A DNA stretch of 7,286 bases from Candidatus Fermentibacterota bacterium (GTDB lineage: Bacteria; Fermentibacterota; Fermentibacteria; Fermentibacterales; Fermentibacteraceae), in the NCBI GenBank assembly GCA_012523605.1, contig JAAYTY010000115.1, positions 1-7,286 on the forward strand, in the 5' to 3' direction. Each line of letters begins with the position of its first letter. Position 1 is the stretch's first letter. A program made the position numbers and the translations under genes. The notes under the pieces were generated by a model. The model was not told where the DNA came from, did not search any database, and was given only the letters and a program-made list of their open reading frames with translations. Shown here in pieces: positions 1 to 6,864 of the stretch.

Positions 1-570
1 CACCATGCCCGCGCCGCCGGAAGAAGGAGCGCGGACCGATACCCTGCGGCAGAAGGACAGGTCGTGCTCCGAAAGTGCTGCATGGATTCGCCTGCCCTCA
101 CCGTTCAGAAGGGGGCAGTCCTGCACCGGCACCGGGTCTCCGGCGCGCATGTGGAGCCCCGTACGCCCGCCGACGACATCGAACGAAACCCTGTTCCTGT
201 AACCCATCGCCAGCGGGGAAGCGATCGTCCCATCCGGACGGACTCCCGGAATCTTCCGAAGGGCAGATTCGACCCAGCGGCCCTTCCATTCGATCTGCGA
301 ACGGTACGAAAGGTGCTGGAGGGTGCATCCGCCGCAGGTTCCGAAAAGCGGGCATTCCGGCCTGACCCGCTCCGGTGAAGCTTCGACGATCTCGACCAGC
401 CCGGCCGTTCGGAAGCTCCCGTGTTCGGACAGCATCCTGCAGACCACCGACTCGCCGGGGAGGGCGCCGCGGACAAAGGTCACTGGCAGCCCGGCTGGCC
501 TGGCGACTCCGCCGACCCTGCTCCCAAGGGCATCTATGCGGAGAATCTCCAGCCCCGGAGGATTCACCAT
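1..570 (-). CDS. RumA/TrmA-family 23S rRNA (uracil-5-)-methyltransferase, N-terminal part (3' end outside window)
   Basis: The first 190 codons of a SAM-dependent RNA uracil-5-methyltransferase of the RumA (RlmD)/RlmC/TrmA family, which makes m5U in 23S rRNA or tRNA. Residues about 5-62 look like a TRAM RNA-binding domain. The [4Fe-4S] signature is clear: C73, C79 and C82 in CPLFGTCGGCTLQH, with the fourth cysteine at C152 (QDCPLL). The family motif GYRNRVSF is at 123-130. TrmA itself lacks the cluster, so an RlmD/RlmC-type enzyme is favoured. The SAM-binding domain and catalytic Cys/Glu lie beyond base 1, so substrate and activity cannot be judged. The ATG at 570-568 overlaps the tgt stop (566-564) within ATGGTGA, which implies translational coupling to tgt. 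Family assignment is firm; the exact paralogue is not. Confidence 0.9.
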   Translation of the reverse strand, partial: MVNPPGLEILRIDALGSRVGGVARPAGLPVTFVRGALPGESVVCRMLSEHGSFRTAGLVEIVEASPERVRPECPLFGTCGGCTLQHLSYRSQIEWKGRWVESALRKIPGVRPDGTIASPLAMGYRNRVSFDVVGGRTGLHMRAGDPVPVQDCPLLNGEGRRIHAALSEHDLSFCRRVSVRAPSSGGAGMV

Positions 571-1688
571 GACGAAGGATCGAAGGCGGTCTTCCCTGCG
601 TGCCACGACGCCCGGAAATCGCCGAAGCGCCCTTCGGCGACGGCCTCCCGGATCTCCCGCATGAGCGTCGAAAAGAAGTGCAGGTTGTGCAGAGTCGCAA
701 GTATGGGGGCCAGCCACTCCCGCGCGATGAAGAGGTGCCTCAGATACGCCCTCGAGTGCGATGTGCAGGTATAGCAGGTGCACCCCGGCTGAACGGGACG
801 AAAGTCGTTCCTGAACCTGGCGTTGCGGATGTTCACATGACCGCCTGGAACGAAGAATCCTCCGCCTCGGGCGTTTCTCGTCGGAACGACGCAGTCGAAC
901 ATGTCGATGCCCATCTCCACGAAATCCACGATGTCCTCGGGCTTCCCGACGCCCATCAGATATCGGGGCCTGTCCTCCGGGAGGAACGGTACGCAGGCGC
1001 CGACCGAGGCCTCCATCATCGGCCGCGGCTCGCCTACTGAAACCCCGCCGATGGCATATCCGTCGAAGCCGAGGGAGGCCACGGCCCTGGCGCATTCCGC
1101 TCTTAGATCGGCGAAGGAACCGCCCTGGACGATTCCGAACAGAGCCTGGGCGCCACCGCGGTGCAGTCTGCGGGCCCTCTCGGCCCACCTGACGGTGCGC
1201 TCCATCGAGGATCGAGTCTTCTCGCGGCTGCTGGGTTGTTCCAGGCATTCGTCGAGAACCATCATCACGTCGCTTCCGAAGACCTGCTGCATCTCCAGCA
1301 CCGTCTCGGGCGTGAGGAGGTGCCTGGACCCGTCGATGTGGCTCTGGAACTCGTAGCCTTCCTCGGAGCTCCTCCTGAGATGCGACAGGCTGTAGATCTG
1401 GAATCCGCCGCTGTCGGTGAGGATGTTGCCGTCCCAGCCCGAGAACGAGTGAAGGCCGCCCGCGCCCGCCACGACATCCACTCCCGGTCGCAGATAGAGA
1501 TGGTAGGTGTTGGCGAGGATGAGCCTGTAGTCGGAGCGCTCCAGGTCGGCGGCTCTCACAGTCTTCACCGTCCCCTGGGTGCCAACCGGCATGAAGACCG
1601 GTGTGTCAACTTCGCCGTGCGCCAGATGCAGCCTTCCGAGCCTTGCTCCTCCGCTCGCTGTCTTCAGGGTGAAGAAGGGCGAGGTCAA
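564..1688 (-). CDS. tgt: Queuine/preQ1 tRNA-guanine transglycosylase
   Basis: Exchanges guanine-34 in the anticodon of GUN tRNAs (Asp, Asn, His, Tyr) for preQ1 in bacteria. The 374-residue product has normal family length. Visible residues, with Zymomonas equivalents in brackets: general acid/base D92 in LTDSGGFQ (D102), substrate-binding D146 and C148 in LDEC (D156, C158), GIVQGG at 185-190, nucleophile D265 in MFDCVVPTRNAR (D280), and zinc ligands C303, C305, C308 and H334. The enzyme looks fully functional. The reading frame stays open upstream to 2618, but homology begins at about SPFFTLKTASGG. The only good start is TTG at 1688-1686, which overlaps the previous gene's TGA (1687-1685), with GGAG 4 nt upstream. 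The queA gene is one gene upstream, so two queuosine steps share this unit. Confidence 0.96.
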   Translation of the reverse strand: MTSPFFTLKTASGGARLGRLHLAHGEVDTPVFMPVGTQGTVKTVRAADLERSDYRLILANTYHLYLRPGVDVVAGAGGLHSFSGWDGNILTDSGGFQIYSLSHLRRSSEEGYEFQSHIDGSRHLLTPETVLEMQQVFGSDVMMVLDECLEQPSSREKTRSSMERTVRWAERARRLHRGGAQALFGIVQGGSFADLRAECARAVASLGFDGYAIGGVSVGEPRPMMEASVGACVPFLPEDRPRYLMGVGKPEDIVDFVEMGIDMFDCVVPTRNARGGGFFVPGGHVNIRNARFRNDFRPVQPGCTCYTCTSHSRAYLRHLFIAREWLAPILATLHNLHFFSTLMREIREAVAEGRFGDFRASWHAGKTAFDPSSW

Positions 1689-2719
1689 GCGTCTCCGGAT
1701 AGTCCGTCCGCCTGTCCGTGCGGCGGTTCCGCTCCGGGCTCGATCGGTCCCTGGTCCGGCGAGGGGGCGGCCGTGCCGTCGGAGCCTGGGAGGATGGAGC
1801 TGTCCGGAGGCACGCCCGCGCTGTCGGCACCCAGGGAGTCGAACGGTACGCTCGGCGGCCTGCCGAACCCGAGAGGGCTCGGCTCCGGCATGGAATCGAG
1901 CGGCTGGAGAGCCTCCTCGATCCCGGTGTCCAAATCCTCTCTCAGGAGCAGGACGGGATTGCCCGGGTCGAGCCTCTCCACGTCGTCGAGCTCTTTCGCC
2001 AGATCGGCGCTCATCCCGTTCCTGTAGTAGAGACAGGCCAGCCTGACATGGAACTCGAGGCTGTCGGGGAACATGGCCGAGAGTTCGAGATAGCTCGCCA
2101 GAAGCTGCCTGTCCTCCTCGGTCATGCCCGCGTCCGGGCTGCCGTCCTGGGTCACGAGAAGCGGGACGCGGGGCATGTGGATAACCACCAGCGCAGCCGC
2201 CATGACGAGGGAGAGTATGGTGTAGGCCAGGACGGTTCTCCTGTTCCTGGCCCTGTCGGTCATTATCGCCTCGAGCGGCCTGGGATCGAGAGCCGGATCC
2301 AGCGGAACAAGTTTGACGCCCGCCGCCAGCTCCGGGAGCGATCTCCCGCCTCCGAACACCGGCCAGAACCCCGCCAGAAGGAGGATGAAGGAGGGCCCTG
2401 TCAGCAGAACCCTCAACAGGGTTCTCCATCTGGACGGCATCCGCCCCGTCCGGTCCACCTCCGCGAGCCCCTTGGCGGTCAGGGGATCGGCCGGACTCGA
2501 GACCCGGGCGTCCTCGAGCCAGGCGAGAAGTATGGCCACCATCGTATAGAGAACCGGCAGCGCACCCAGGAACGCGTCGGTCACCAGCCTGAGAATCGCA
2601 TCGAGCAGGATCGCCCACGCCAGCAGGAGAGCGGTCTCCATGGCCGCCAGGCCGAGATGCTGCCGGGCCGTGGGCTTGATGCTGTGGAGCCAGGCGATGT
2701 ATCGCGCTGTGACAGTCAT
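1685..2719 (-). CDS. Membrane protein, divergent RDD-like domain plus TPR-like segment and Pro/Ser-rich tail
   Basis: A 344-residue protein not recognised by name. Four hydrophobic helices can be seen at about 25-46, 49-68, 105-123 and 161-181. The first three, with the segment TGRMPSRWRTLLR (91-103) and GRSLPELAAGVKLV (125-138), follow the layout of RDD-family membrane proteins (GxxPs...ralLR..., then RxLHDxxAGTxVv). Glutamates (E28, E130) sit where the family usually has aspartates. Residues about 201-262 resemble one or two TPR helix pairs (MFPDSLEFHVRLACLYYRNG; VERLDPGNPVLLLRED). From about 275 the tail is rich in Pro, Ser, Gly and Asp and is probably disordered. The ATG at 2719 lies 12 bp after the queA stop, and the stop overlaps the tgt TTG start, so the gene belongs to the queuosine unit. 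The role is unknown; RDD membership is an inference by eye. Confidence 0.8.
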   Translation of the reverse strand: MTVTARYIAWLHSIKPTARQHLGLAAMETALLLAWAILLDAILRLVTDAFLGALPVLYTMVAILLAWLEDARVSSPADPLTAKGLAEVDRTGRMPSRWRTLLRVLLTGPSFILLLAGFWPVFGGGRSLPELAAGVKLVPLDPALDPRPLEAIMTDRARNRRTVLAYTILSLVMAAALVVIHMPRVPLLVTQDGSPDAGMTEEDRQLLASYLELSAMFPDSLEFHVRLACLYYRNGMSADLAKELDDVERLDPGNPVLLLREDLDTGIEEALQPLDSMPEPSPLGFGRPPSVPFDSLGADSAGVPPDSSILPGSDGTAAPSPDQGPIEPGAEPPHGQADGLSGDA

Positions 2720-2731
2720 TATGGGCCTATA

Positions 2732-3763
2732 CTACAAAATCAGCATGGCGTCGCCGTAGCTGTAGAACCTGTACCGCTCGGCGACAGCCGTTCCGTAGGC
2801 CTCGTGCATCAGGTCGAGGCCCATGAAGGCCGCCACCAGGCAGAGGAGCGAACTGCCCGGCAGGTGGAAGTTGGTCACCAGAGCGTCCACCCGCCGGAAC
2901 TCGAACGGCGGCCTTATGAAGAGTGATGTAGTGCCGGCGGATGGCTGCGCCTCCCCCGTTCCCAGAGCCTCGAGCACCCTGGTGGTGGTCGTTCCGACCG
3001 CTATCACCCTTCCCCCGGAGGATCTCGTCCGTTCCAGCAGCCTGCAGCATTCCGGCCCGATCTCGTACCGCTCCGGCTCCAGGGTGTTCATCTCCAGGTC
3101 GTCGCACCGGAGGGGTTCGAAAGTCCCCGGGCCCACGTGAAGCGTGAGCATGGCCGTACCTATTCCCCTGCATGCGAGCTCGACGAAGAGGGATTCGTCG
3201 AAGTGAAGCCCGGCGGTCGGAGCCGCAACCGCTCCAGGTCTGGATGCGTACACGGTCTGGTATCTGTCGGTGTCGGATGGGCGCGCAGGCCTTCTTATGT
3301 AGGGCGGAAGGGGAGTCTCGCCTGCGGCGCGGATCGTCCCCTCGAGGTCACCCGATTCCGCCGACAGCTCTATGACGGCCCTTCCGGGAGCGGACTTCTC
3401 TGTTACGGCGGCATGGAGCCCTCCGCTCAGATCCATCGTCGCTCCGCTCCTGATCCTCCTGGAGGGCTTGATCATGGCACGCCATCGAGCCCCGCCTAGG
3501 TTCTCCAGGAGGAGTATCTCGACAGGGCTTCCGGTATCGGTTCTCGAGCCCCTGAGTCTCGCCGGAACGACCCTGGTGTCGTTGAGCACGAGCAGGTCTC
3601 CCTCGGAGAGGAACTCCGGAAGATCGCGGAAGACCGCGTGGCGGATCGTGCCGTCGGAGCGCCTCACCACCATGAGCCTGCTGGCTGACCTTTCCGGTGC
3701 GGGCTCCTGTGCGATGAGCTCCTCCGGCAGCCGGTAGGTGATGTCGGCCCGGGTGAGGCTCAT
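2732..3763 (-). CDS. queA: S-adenosylmethionine:tRNA ribosyltransferase-isomerase
   Basis: Transfers and isomerises the ribosyl part of SAM onto preQ1-34 in tRNA to give epoxyqueuosine, the step after Tgt. The 343-residue product has normal length. Family motifs in order: LPEELIAQEP (12-21), NDTRVVPARL (61-70), LPPYI (152-156), RYQTVYA (167-173), AAPTAGLHF (180-188), VGPGTF (210-215), AVGTTTTRVLE (255-265), TNFHLPGSSLL (297-307) and YRFYSYGDAMLI (331-342). One deviation: the usual HxMHxE reads NTLEPE (226-231), so both histidines are replaced while the last Glu stays. IYPGYxF is also changed to IRPPFEF. The ATG at 3763 is 11 bp after the kinase stop with only a weak purine-rich GAGAG upstream, so coupling to the kinase is plausible. 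The gene stops with TAG at 2734-2732. Identity is firm; full activity is uncertain because of the motif change. Confidence 0.95.
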   Translation of the reverse strand: MSLTRADITYRLPEELIAQEPAPERSASRLMVVRRSDGTIRHAVFRDLPEFLSEGDLLVLNDTRVVPARLRGSRTDTGSPVEILLLENLGGARWRAMIKPSRRIRSGATMDLSGGLHAAVTEKSAPGRAVIELSAESGDLEGTIRAAGETPLPPYIRRPARPSDTDRYQTVYASRPGAVAAPTAGLHFDESLFVELACRGIGTAMLTLHVGPGTFEPLRCDDLEMNTLEPERYEIGPECCRLLERTRSSGGRVIAVGTTTTRVLEALGTGEAQPSAGTTSLFIRPPFEFRRVDALVTNFHLPGSSLLCLVAAFMGLDLMHEAYGTAVAERYRFYSYGDAMLIL

Positions 3764-3774
3764 GCCCGGCTCTC

Positions 3775-6315
3775 TCAGCCCCCGACCGGGAACCTCAGGG
3801 AGAACCGGGTGCCCCTGCCCTCCCTGCTGAACACGGAGATGGTTCCCCCGAGCCGCTCCACGAGGCGCTTGACGATGGTAAGCCCTATGCCGAGGCTCGA
3901 ACCGTCCTCTCTGGACCTGAAGAAGCGGTCGAACACGAACGGCAGGGACCTCGAAGGGATGCCGGCGCCCGTGTCCTCCACCTCCAGGATCCAGGAGTTT
4001 CCCTCGAGCTTCAGCCTCAGTGTTATCGAACCGTTCGGCCTGTTGAACCTGACGGCGTTGTCCACCAGGTTGTAGACGATCTCCTCGAGCCAGGCCCGGT
4101 CGAACATCGCGGTGAAAGGCTCGCCCTCCATCACCGCCTCGAAGGCCAGCCCCGCCGAGGACGCCCTCGCCCTGAGCGAAGGCAGCATTGCCTCGACGAC
4201 TTCTCTTGGCCTTCCCCATGCCGAATCGCGCCGCTGCCGGGTCAGCTCCAGCCTGACCAGCGACAGCAGCCTGTCGGACTGCTGGGACAGGGATTCGGCC
4301 GCTCTGGCCAGCGAGCCGACAGCTTCTGCAGCCTCCGGCGGCAGCTCGCCCAGGCCGCCGGATAGAAGGAGCTCCGAGAATCCCGTCACCGCAGCGGCGG
4401 GCGCCCTCATCCTGTGTGCGACGCCCAGGAGGATGTCCTCGGCATCGGTCGAGGCGGGTGTCCTGTCCTCGTCCACGCTCCTCTCCTGCCTTTGCTGGTG
4501 GCTCTCGGGATAGAGCCAGAAGGAGAGCGCTACGGCATACAGGCGCATCAGCATCGGGACGGGATTCGCGAATGCGCCCGGGGAAGGGCTTACGGCGGTC
4601 ATGACGCCCTGGGCTCTGCCCTTCCTCATCAGCGGAACCGACAGCTCGCTCCTTGATTCCGGCGTCACAGGGCTGAACCTGCTGTCCCTCAGGGTGTCCG
4701 CAACATAGACGGACTCGTTGTGGGTATAGGCCCATCCGGCCGAGGTCTCGGAATGAACTCCCAGAGGATCGGGCATCCGGGTGGTGCCGGCCGTCGCAAG
4801 GGGGGCCAGGCCGCCCTCGCCGTCCAGCCCGCTCCACACGAAGACCTGGCTGGACCCGGTGGAGGCGGCCGCCCTGTCGAGGAATCTGTCGAGGCCGGGG
4901 CTCTCCTCCTGGAGCGTCTCCCATGTCTCCATGAGGTGGGTGAACGTCTGCATGATCTTCTGCAGAGAGATCAGAGCTTCCGCATAGTCGGCCAGAAGCG
5001 GGGCAAGCCGCAGTACGAGTCTCGACAGGCTGTCCGGCGCAGCCTGCTGAATGCCGAAGAGGGAGAGCCTTGAGGGTCCTGTGCGCAGCCTCGAGCCTAT
5101 CATGACGTCGAACAGGCCGTCCTCCGTGCGCGACCAGACCTCGCCCGCCTCCTCCCTGGAAGAGTCGGCAACGGCGAGGTCCCCCATTCCCGCCGGAACC
5201 TCGCCGACCGTGGTCGTGACACCGCCGGCCCACAGTGCGACGCCCCGCGCTCCGGTTCCCGCCATGATGAACTCGAGGACCATCCTGCGGGGCTCGGCGA
5301 CCTCCGCTCCGCCCAGGGCCGTGAGCATGCCTCCGATGAGCCCCGAACGCTCGGGGGCCAGGCCCGCGATGCCCTCGGAGGGGATCACGAAGACCAGCGT
5401 CTCCGTTCCCTCCGGAAGCTTCAGAGCGGTGACCTCGACTGCCAGGGTGAAGCCCCGGTCGGACTGCAGGCGGGTTTCGTAGGTGCCGGGGGCGTAGCCC
5501 CCTTCGCTTCTCTTTCTGTGCATGGACTCGAGGCTTTCGCGGTCGGGCGGCGCTACCCAGTCGAGGAACATCGTGCCCGTGGGATTCCTCGAACCCATCT
5601 GCGCCACCGTCCTGACCGCCGCGTCGTTGGCCCTGGAGATCCTGCCGTCGCTATCGATCAGGAGAGCAGGCACCGGGAGGCTTCGGAACATGGTTTCGAT
5701 GAAGCTGGATTCGGCCGGGGAGAAACCGGCCAGGCTCAGCGACGGCGGAGTGAACCTTGCCGTCACCGCCCCGCCTGGAACCGGCAGGAGCCGAAGGCTG
5801 GCCACCGCCGTAACAGGGCCGCCGCGTCCGCGGATCTCCACGTTGAATGGTGCCTGTTCGCCTCCCGAGAGGCAGTCGGCCAGCGCCGCATGGAAGAGCG
5901 GGGCCGACCCCGAGCACATCACGTTGCCGGCAGGCATTCCGGCCACTTCGCCGAGCTGAGCCTTCGCGGCCGACGAAGCCGCCAGGATCCTTCCGCCCGG
6001 GTCCAGCAGGAGCACGGGGTCGGGGCCTGCCATGGAGTCGAGAAGCGCACTCAGCTCTTCCGCTCCCGCCGCCGAGGCATGGACGATCGTCCCCTCCGCG
6101 GTCTCAATCGAGGTGGCGATGATGCAAGTACCGTTGACGCACAGCGGCCATGTCCCCCTCGGAAGGACGATGTCTCCCGGAGTCAGCGGGGAACCCGCGA
6201 GAAGCTCCTCCATGGCGGCGGTGTGCTCCTCGCCCCTGTCCTTCCTGAGGATCGACAGAGCCTCTCCCGGAGGGAACTGGACAGGCCCCCCCCCGAGCAT
6301 GTTACTATTGGCCAT
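3775..6315 (-). CDS. Soluble PAS/GAF sensor histidine kinase
   Basis: An 846-residue sensor kinase with no transmembrane segment, so it is probably cytoplasmic. Domains by eye: an N-terminal region of unknown type (1-85), PAS-like (about 88-190), PAS (about 203-312), a degenerate GAF-like part (about 340-450), a better GAF (about 470-600), HisKA (about 625-695) and HATPase_c (about 735-844). The phospho-acceptor is H634 in GVAHRMRAPA. The catalytic domain is complete: N box YNLVDNAVRFN (748-758, N753), G1 DTGAGI (781-786), F box FDRFFR (795-800) and G2 SSLGIGLTIVKR (806-817). R635 replaces the acidic residue usual after the His. No receiver domain or response regulator is encoded in the window. 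The ATG at 6315 has no clear Shine-Dalgarno, and codons 8-10 form a run of nine G. It is the first gene of the leftward unit, 11 bp before queA. The signal sensed is unknown. Confidence 0.93.
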   Translation of the reverse strand: MANSNMLGGGPVQFPPGEALSILRKDRGEEHTAAMEELLAGSPLTPGDIVLPRGTWPLCVNGTCIIATSIETAEGTIVHASAAGAEELSALLDSMAGPDPVLLLDPGGRILAASSAAKAQLGEVAGMPAGNVMCSGSAPLFHAALADCLSGGEQAPFNVEIRGRGGPVTAVASLRLLPVPGGAVTARFTPPSLSLAGFSPAESSFIETMFRSLPVPALLIDSDGRISRANDAAVRTVAQMGSRNPTGTMFLDWVAPPDRESLESMHRKRSEGGYAPGTYETRLQSDRGFTLAVEVTALKLPEGTETLVFVIPSEGIAGLAPERSGLIGGMLTALGGAEVAEPRRMVLEFIMAGTGARGVALWAGGVTTTVGEVPAGMGDLAVADSSREEAGEVWSRTEDGLFDVMIGSRLRTGPSRLSLFGIQQAAPDSLSRLVLRLAPLLADYAEALISLQKIMQTFTHLMETWETLQEESPGLDRFLDRAAASTGSSQVFVWSGLDGEGGLAPLATAGTTRMPDPLGVHSETSAGWAYTHNESVYVADTLRDSRFSPVTPESRSELSVPLMRKGRAQGVMTAVSPSPGAFANPVPMLMRLYAVALSFWLYPESHQQRQERSVDEDRTPASTDAEDILLGVAHRMRAPAAAVTGFSELLLSGGLGELPPEAAEAVGSLARAAESLSQQSDRLLSLVRLELTRQRRDSAWGRPREVVEAMLPSLRARASSAGLAFEAVMEGEPFTAMFDRAWLEEIVYNLVDNAVRFNRPNGSITLRLKLEGNSWILEVEDTGAGIPSRSLPFVFDRFFRSREDGSSLGIGLTIVKRLVERLGGTISVFSREGRGTRFSLRFPVGG
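6286..6294. repeat. Homopolymer C9/G9 tract inside kinase codons 8-10
   Basis: Nine consecutive C on the plus strand, read as three GGG glycine codons (G8-G10) in the kinase. A single-base change would shift the kinase frame. As written, the ATG at 6315 is in frame. With ten G, a different upstream frame opening with ATG at 6389-6387 would be joined to the kinase instead. The tract may be a slippage site or a sequencing or assembly error. Confidence 0.9.
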
Positions 6316-6352
6316 GCTGCACCGGCAGGATCTCTCGAAGCGTCGTCAAGAC

Positions 6353-6380
6353 TTGCAACACCCCCCGCAGATTCTATATT
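6353..6380 (+). promoter_or_regulatory. Predicted sigma70-type promoter for the EIIA/zinc-ribbon/guaB unit
   Basis: TTGCAA at 6353-6358 (four of six matches to the -35 consensus) and TATATT at 6375-6380 (five of six matches to the -10) are separated by 16 nt. Transcription would start near 6387, giving a 5' leader of about 20 nt before the TTG start at 6409. The AT-rich -10 stands out in a GC-rich setting. The spacer carries six C (6361-6366). On the minus strand a TACAAT at 6383-6378 could serve the kinase, but no good -35 accompanies it, so the leftward promoter is undecided. The rest of the 93-bp gap between the divergent starts shows nothing else I can support. Confidence 0.65.
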
Positions 6381-6395
6381 GTATCCCATCTAGAT

Positions 6396-6402
6396 AAAGG
6401 AG
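6396..6402 (+). promoter_or_regulatory. Strong Shine-Dalgarno that fixes the TTG start of the EIIA gene
   Basis: AAAGGAG at 6396-6402 closely matches the anti-Shine-Dalgarno complement and lies 6 nt before TTG at 6409-6411. This spacing decides the start, because there is no ATG in frame before codon 20. Confidence 0.85.
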
Positions 6403-6408
6403 AATCAC

Positions 6409-6864
6409 TTGAACAGGTCATGCTACTGCCTGTGGGACGTCCAGTCAACGGACCGCTCGGCTGCCATGGCCGAGCTGCTCTGCTCCGATCCCGGTCTCGG
6501 GGAGCATACCCGCGAGCTTCTCCTCAGGGCGCTCGAGGCCAGGGAGCACGCCGGAGCCACACTGGTGTCTCCGGGCATCTCGATGCCTCACTGCAGGAGC
6601 TTACTGGTCGAGGATTTCATCGTGATACTGGGTAGATCCCGGAAAGGGGTGCCCTGGCCCGACGAACCGGCCAGGCTGATCGTTCTCTTCGTCTCTCCGG
6701 TGAAGCCCAGCGGTCCGCAGGAGCACATGGAGCTCATCAAGCACCTCGCGACGAAGATCAGCGAGAGCGGCCAGAAGCTCTTCAAAGCCAGGTCCGAGGA
6801 GGAGCTCGCCGAAATGCTCGGATTCAGGCTGGCAGGAAGCGGGACGGATGAACCAGGATCTTGA
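6409..6864 (+). CDS. PTS EIIA domain protein, fructose/nitrogen (PtsN) type
   Basis: A stand-alone EIIA domain of the PTS_EIIA_2 family, 151 residues, which is the usual size for one domain. The phosphorylation-site motif is GISMPHCRS at 56-64, matching the family's GIAxPHxR, with H61 as the predicted phospho-acceptor. It is preceded by the typical helix LLLRALEAREHAGATLVSPG. The following strand (VILGRSRKGVPW; ARLIVLFVSP) and the helix EHMELIKHLATKI also fit. Such proteins either pass phosphate to a sugar permease or act as regulators (PtsN/EIIA-Ntr). No EIIB, EIIC, HPr or EI is in the window, so a regulatory role is inferred. Translation starts at TTG 6409 behind a strong Shine-Dalgarno. 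The stop overlaps the next gene by 17 nt. The N-terminus has an odd Cys pair (C5, C7). It diverges from the histidine kinase. Confidence 0.9.
   Translation: MNRSCYCLWDVQSTDRSAAMAELLCSDPGLGEHTRELLLRALEAREHAGATLVSPGISMPHCRSLLVEDFIVILGRSRKGVPWPDEPARLIVLFVSPVKPSGPQEHMELIKHLATKISESGQKLFKARSEEELAEMLGFRLAGSGTDEPGS

Noticed and set aside
98..700. A 200-codon minus-strand frame overlapping the tgt end and the methyltransferase
   Set aside because: The methyltransferase frame starting at 570 carries the 4Fe-4S motif and the Tgt frame carries the zinc site. This third frame has no motif.
1161..2027. A 288-codon plus-strand open frame
   Set aside because: Antisense to tgt and the RDD-like gene, with no family motif; a codon-bias shadow.
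1718..2926. A 402-codon plus-strand open frame
   Set aside because: It lies antisense to the RDD-like gene and queA, is rich in Arg/Glu/Gln/His with no recognisable motif, and has no promoter or Shine-Dalgarno that I can see. It is best explained as a shadow of the minus-strand codons.
3764..3774. A preQ1 riboswitch before queA
   Set aside because: The gap is only 11 bp and the upstream sequence is kinase coding, with no room for an aptamer. None was seen in the 6316-6408 gap either.
2732..5233. An 833-codon minus-strand frame with queA at its 3' end, running on through the kinase gene
   Set aside because: Only the last 343 codons (from ATG 3763) match QueA. The upstream part lies in a different frame of the well-supported kinase and reads as a low-complexity Arg/Gly-rich shadow typical of GC-rich DNA.
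5518..6393. A 291-codon plus-strand open frame
   Set aside because: Antisense to the N-terminal half of the kinase and rich in Arg/His without any motif. The kinase PAS domains on the other strand explain the sequence.
6378..6406. Possible leftward promoter for the kinase (TACAAT at 6383-6378)
   Set aside because: No acceptable -35 occurs at 16-18 nt spacing, so I did not list it as a feature.
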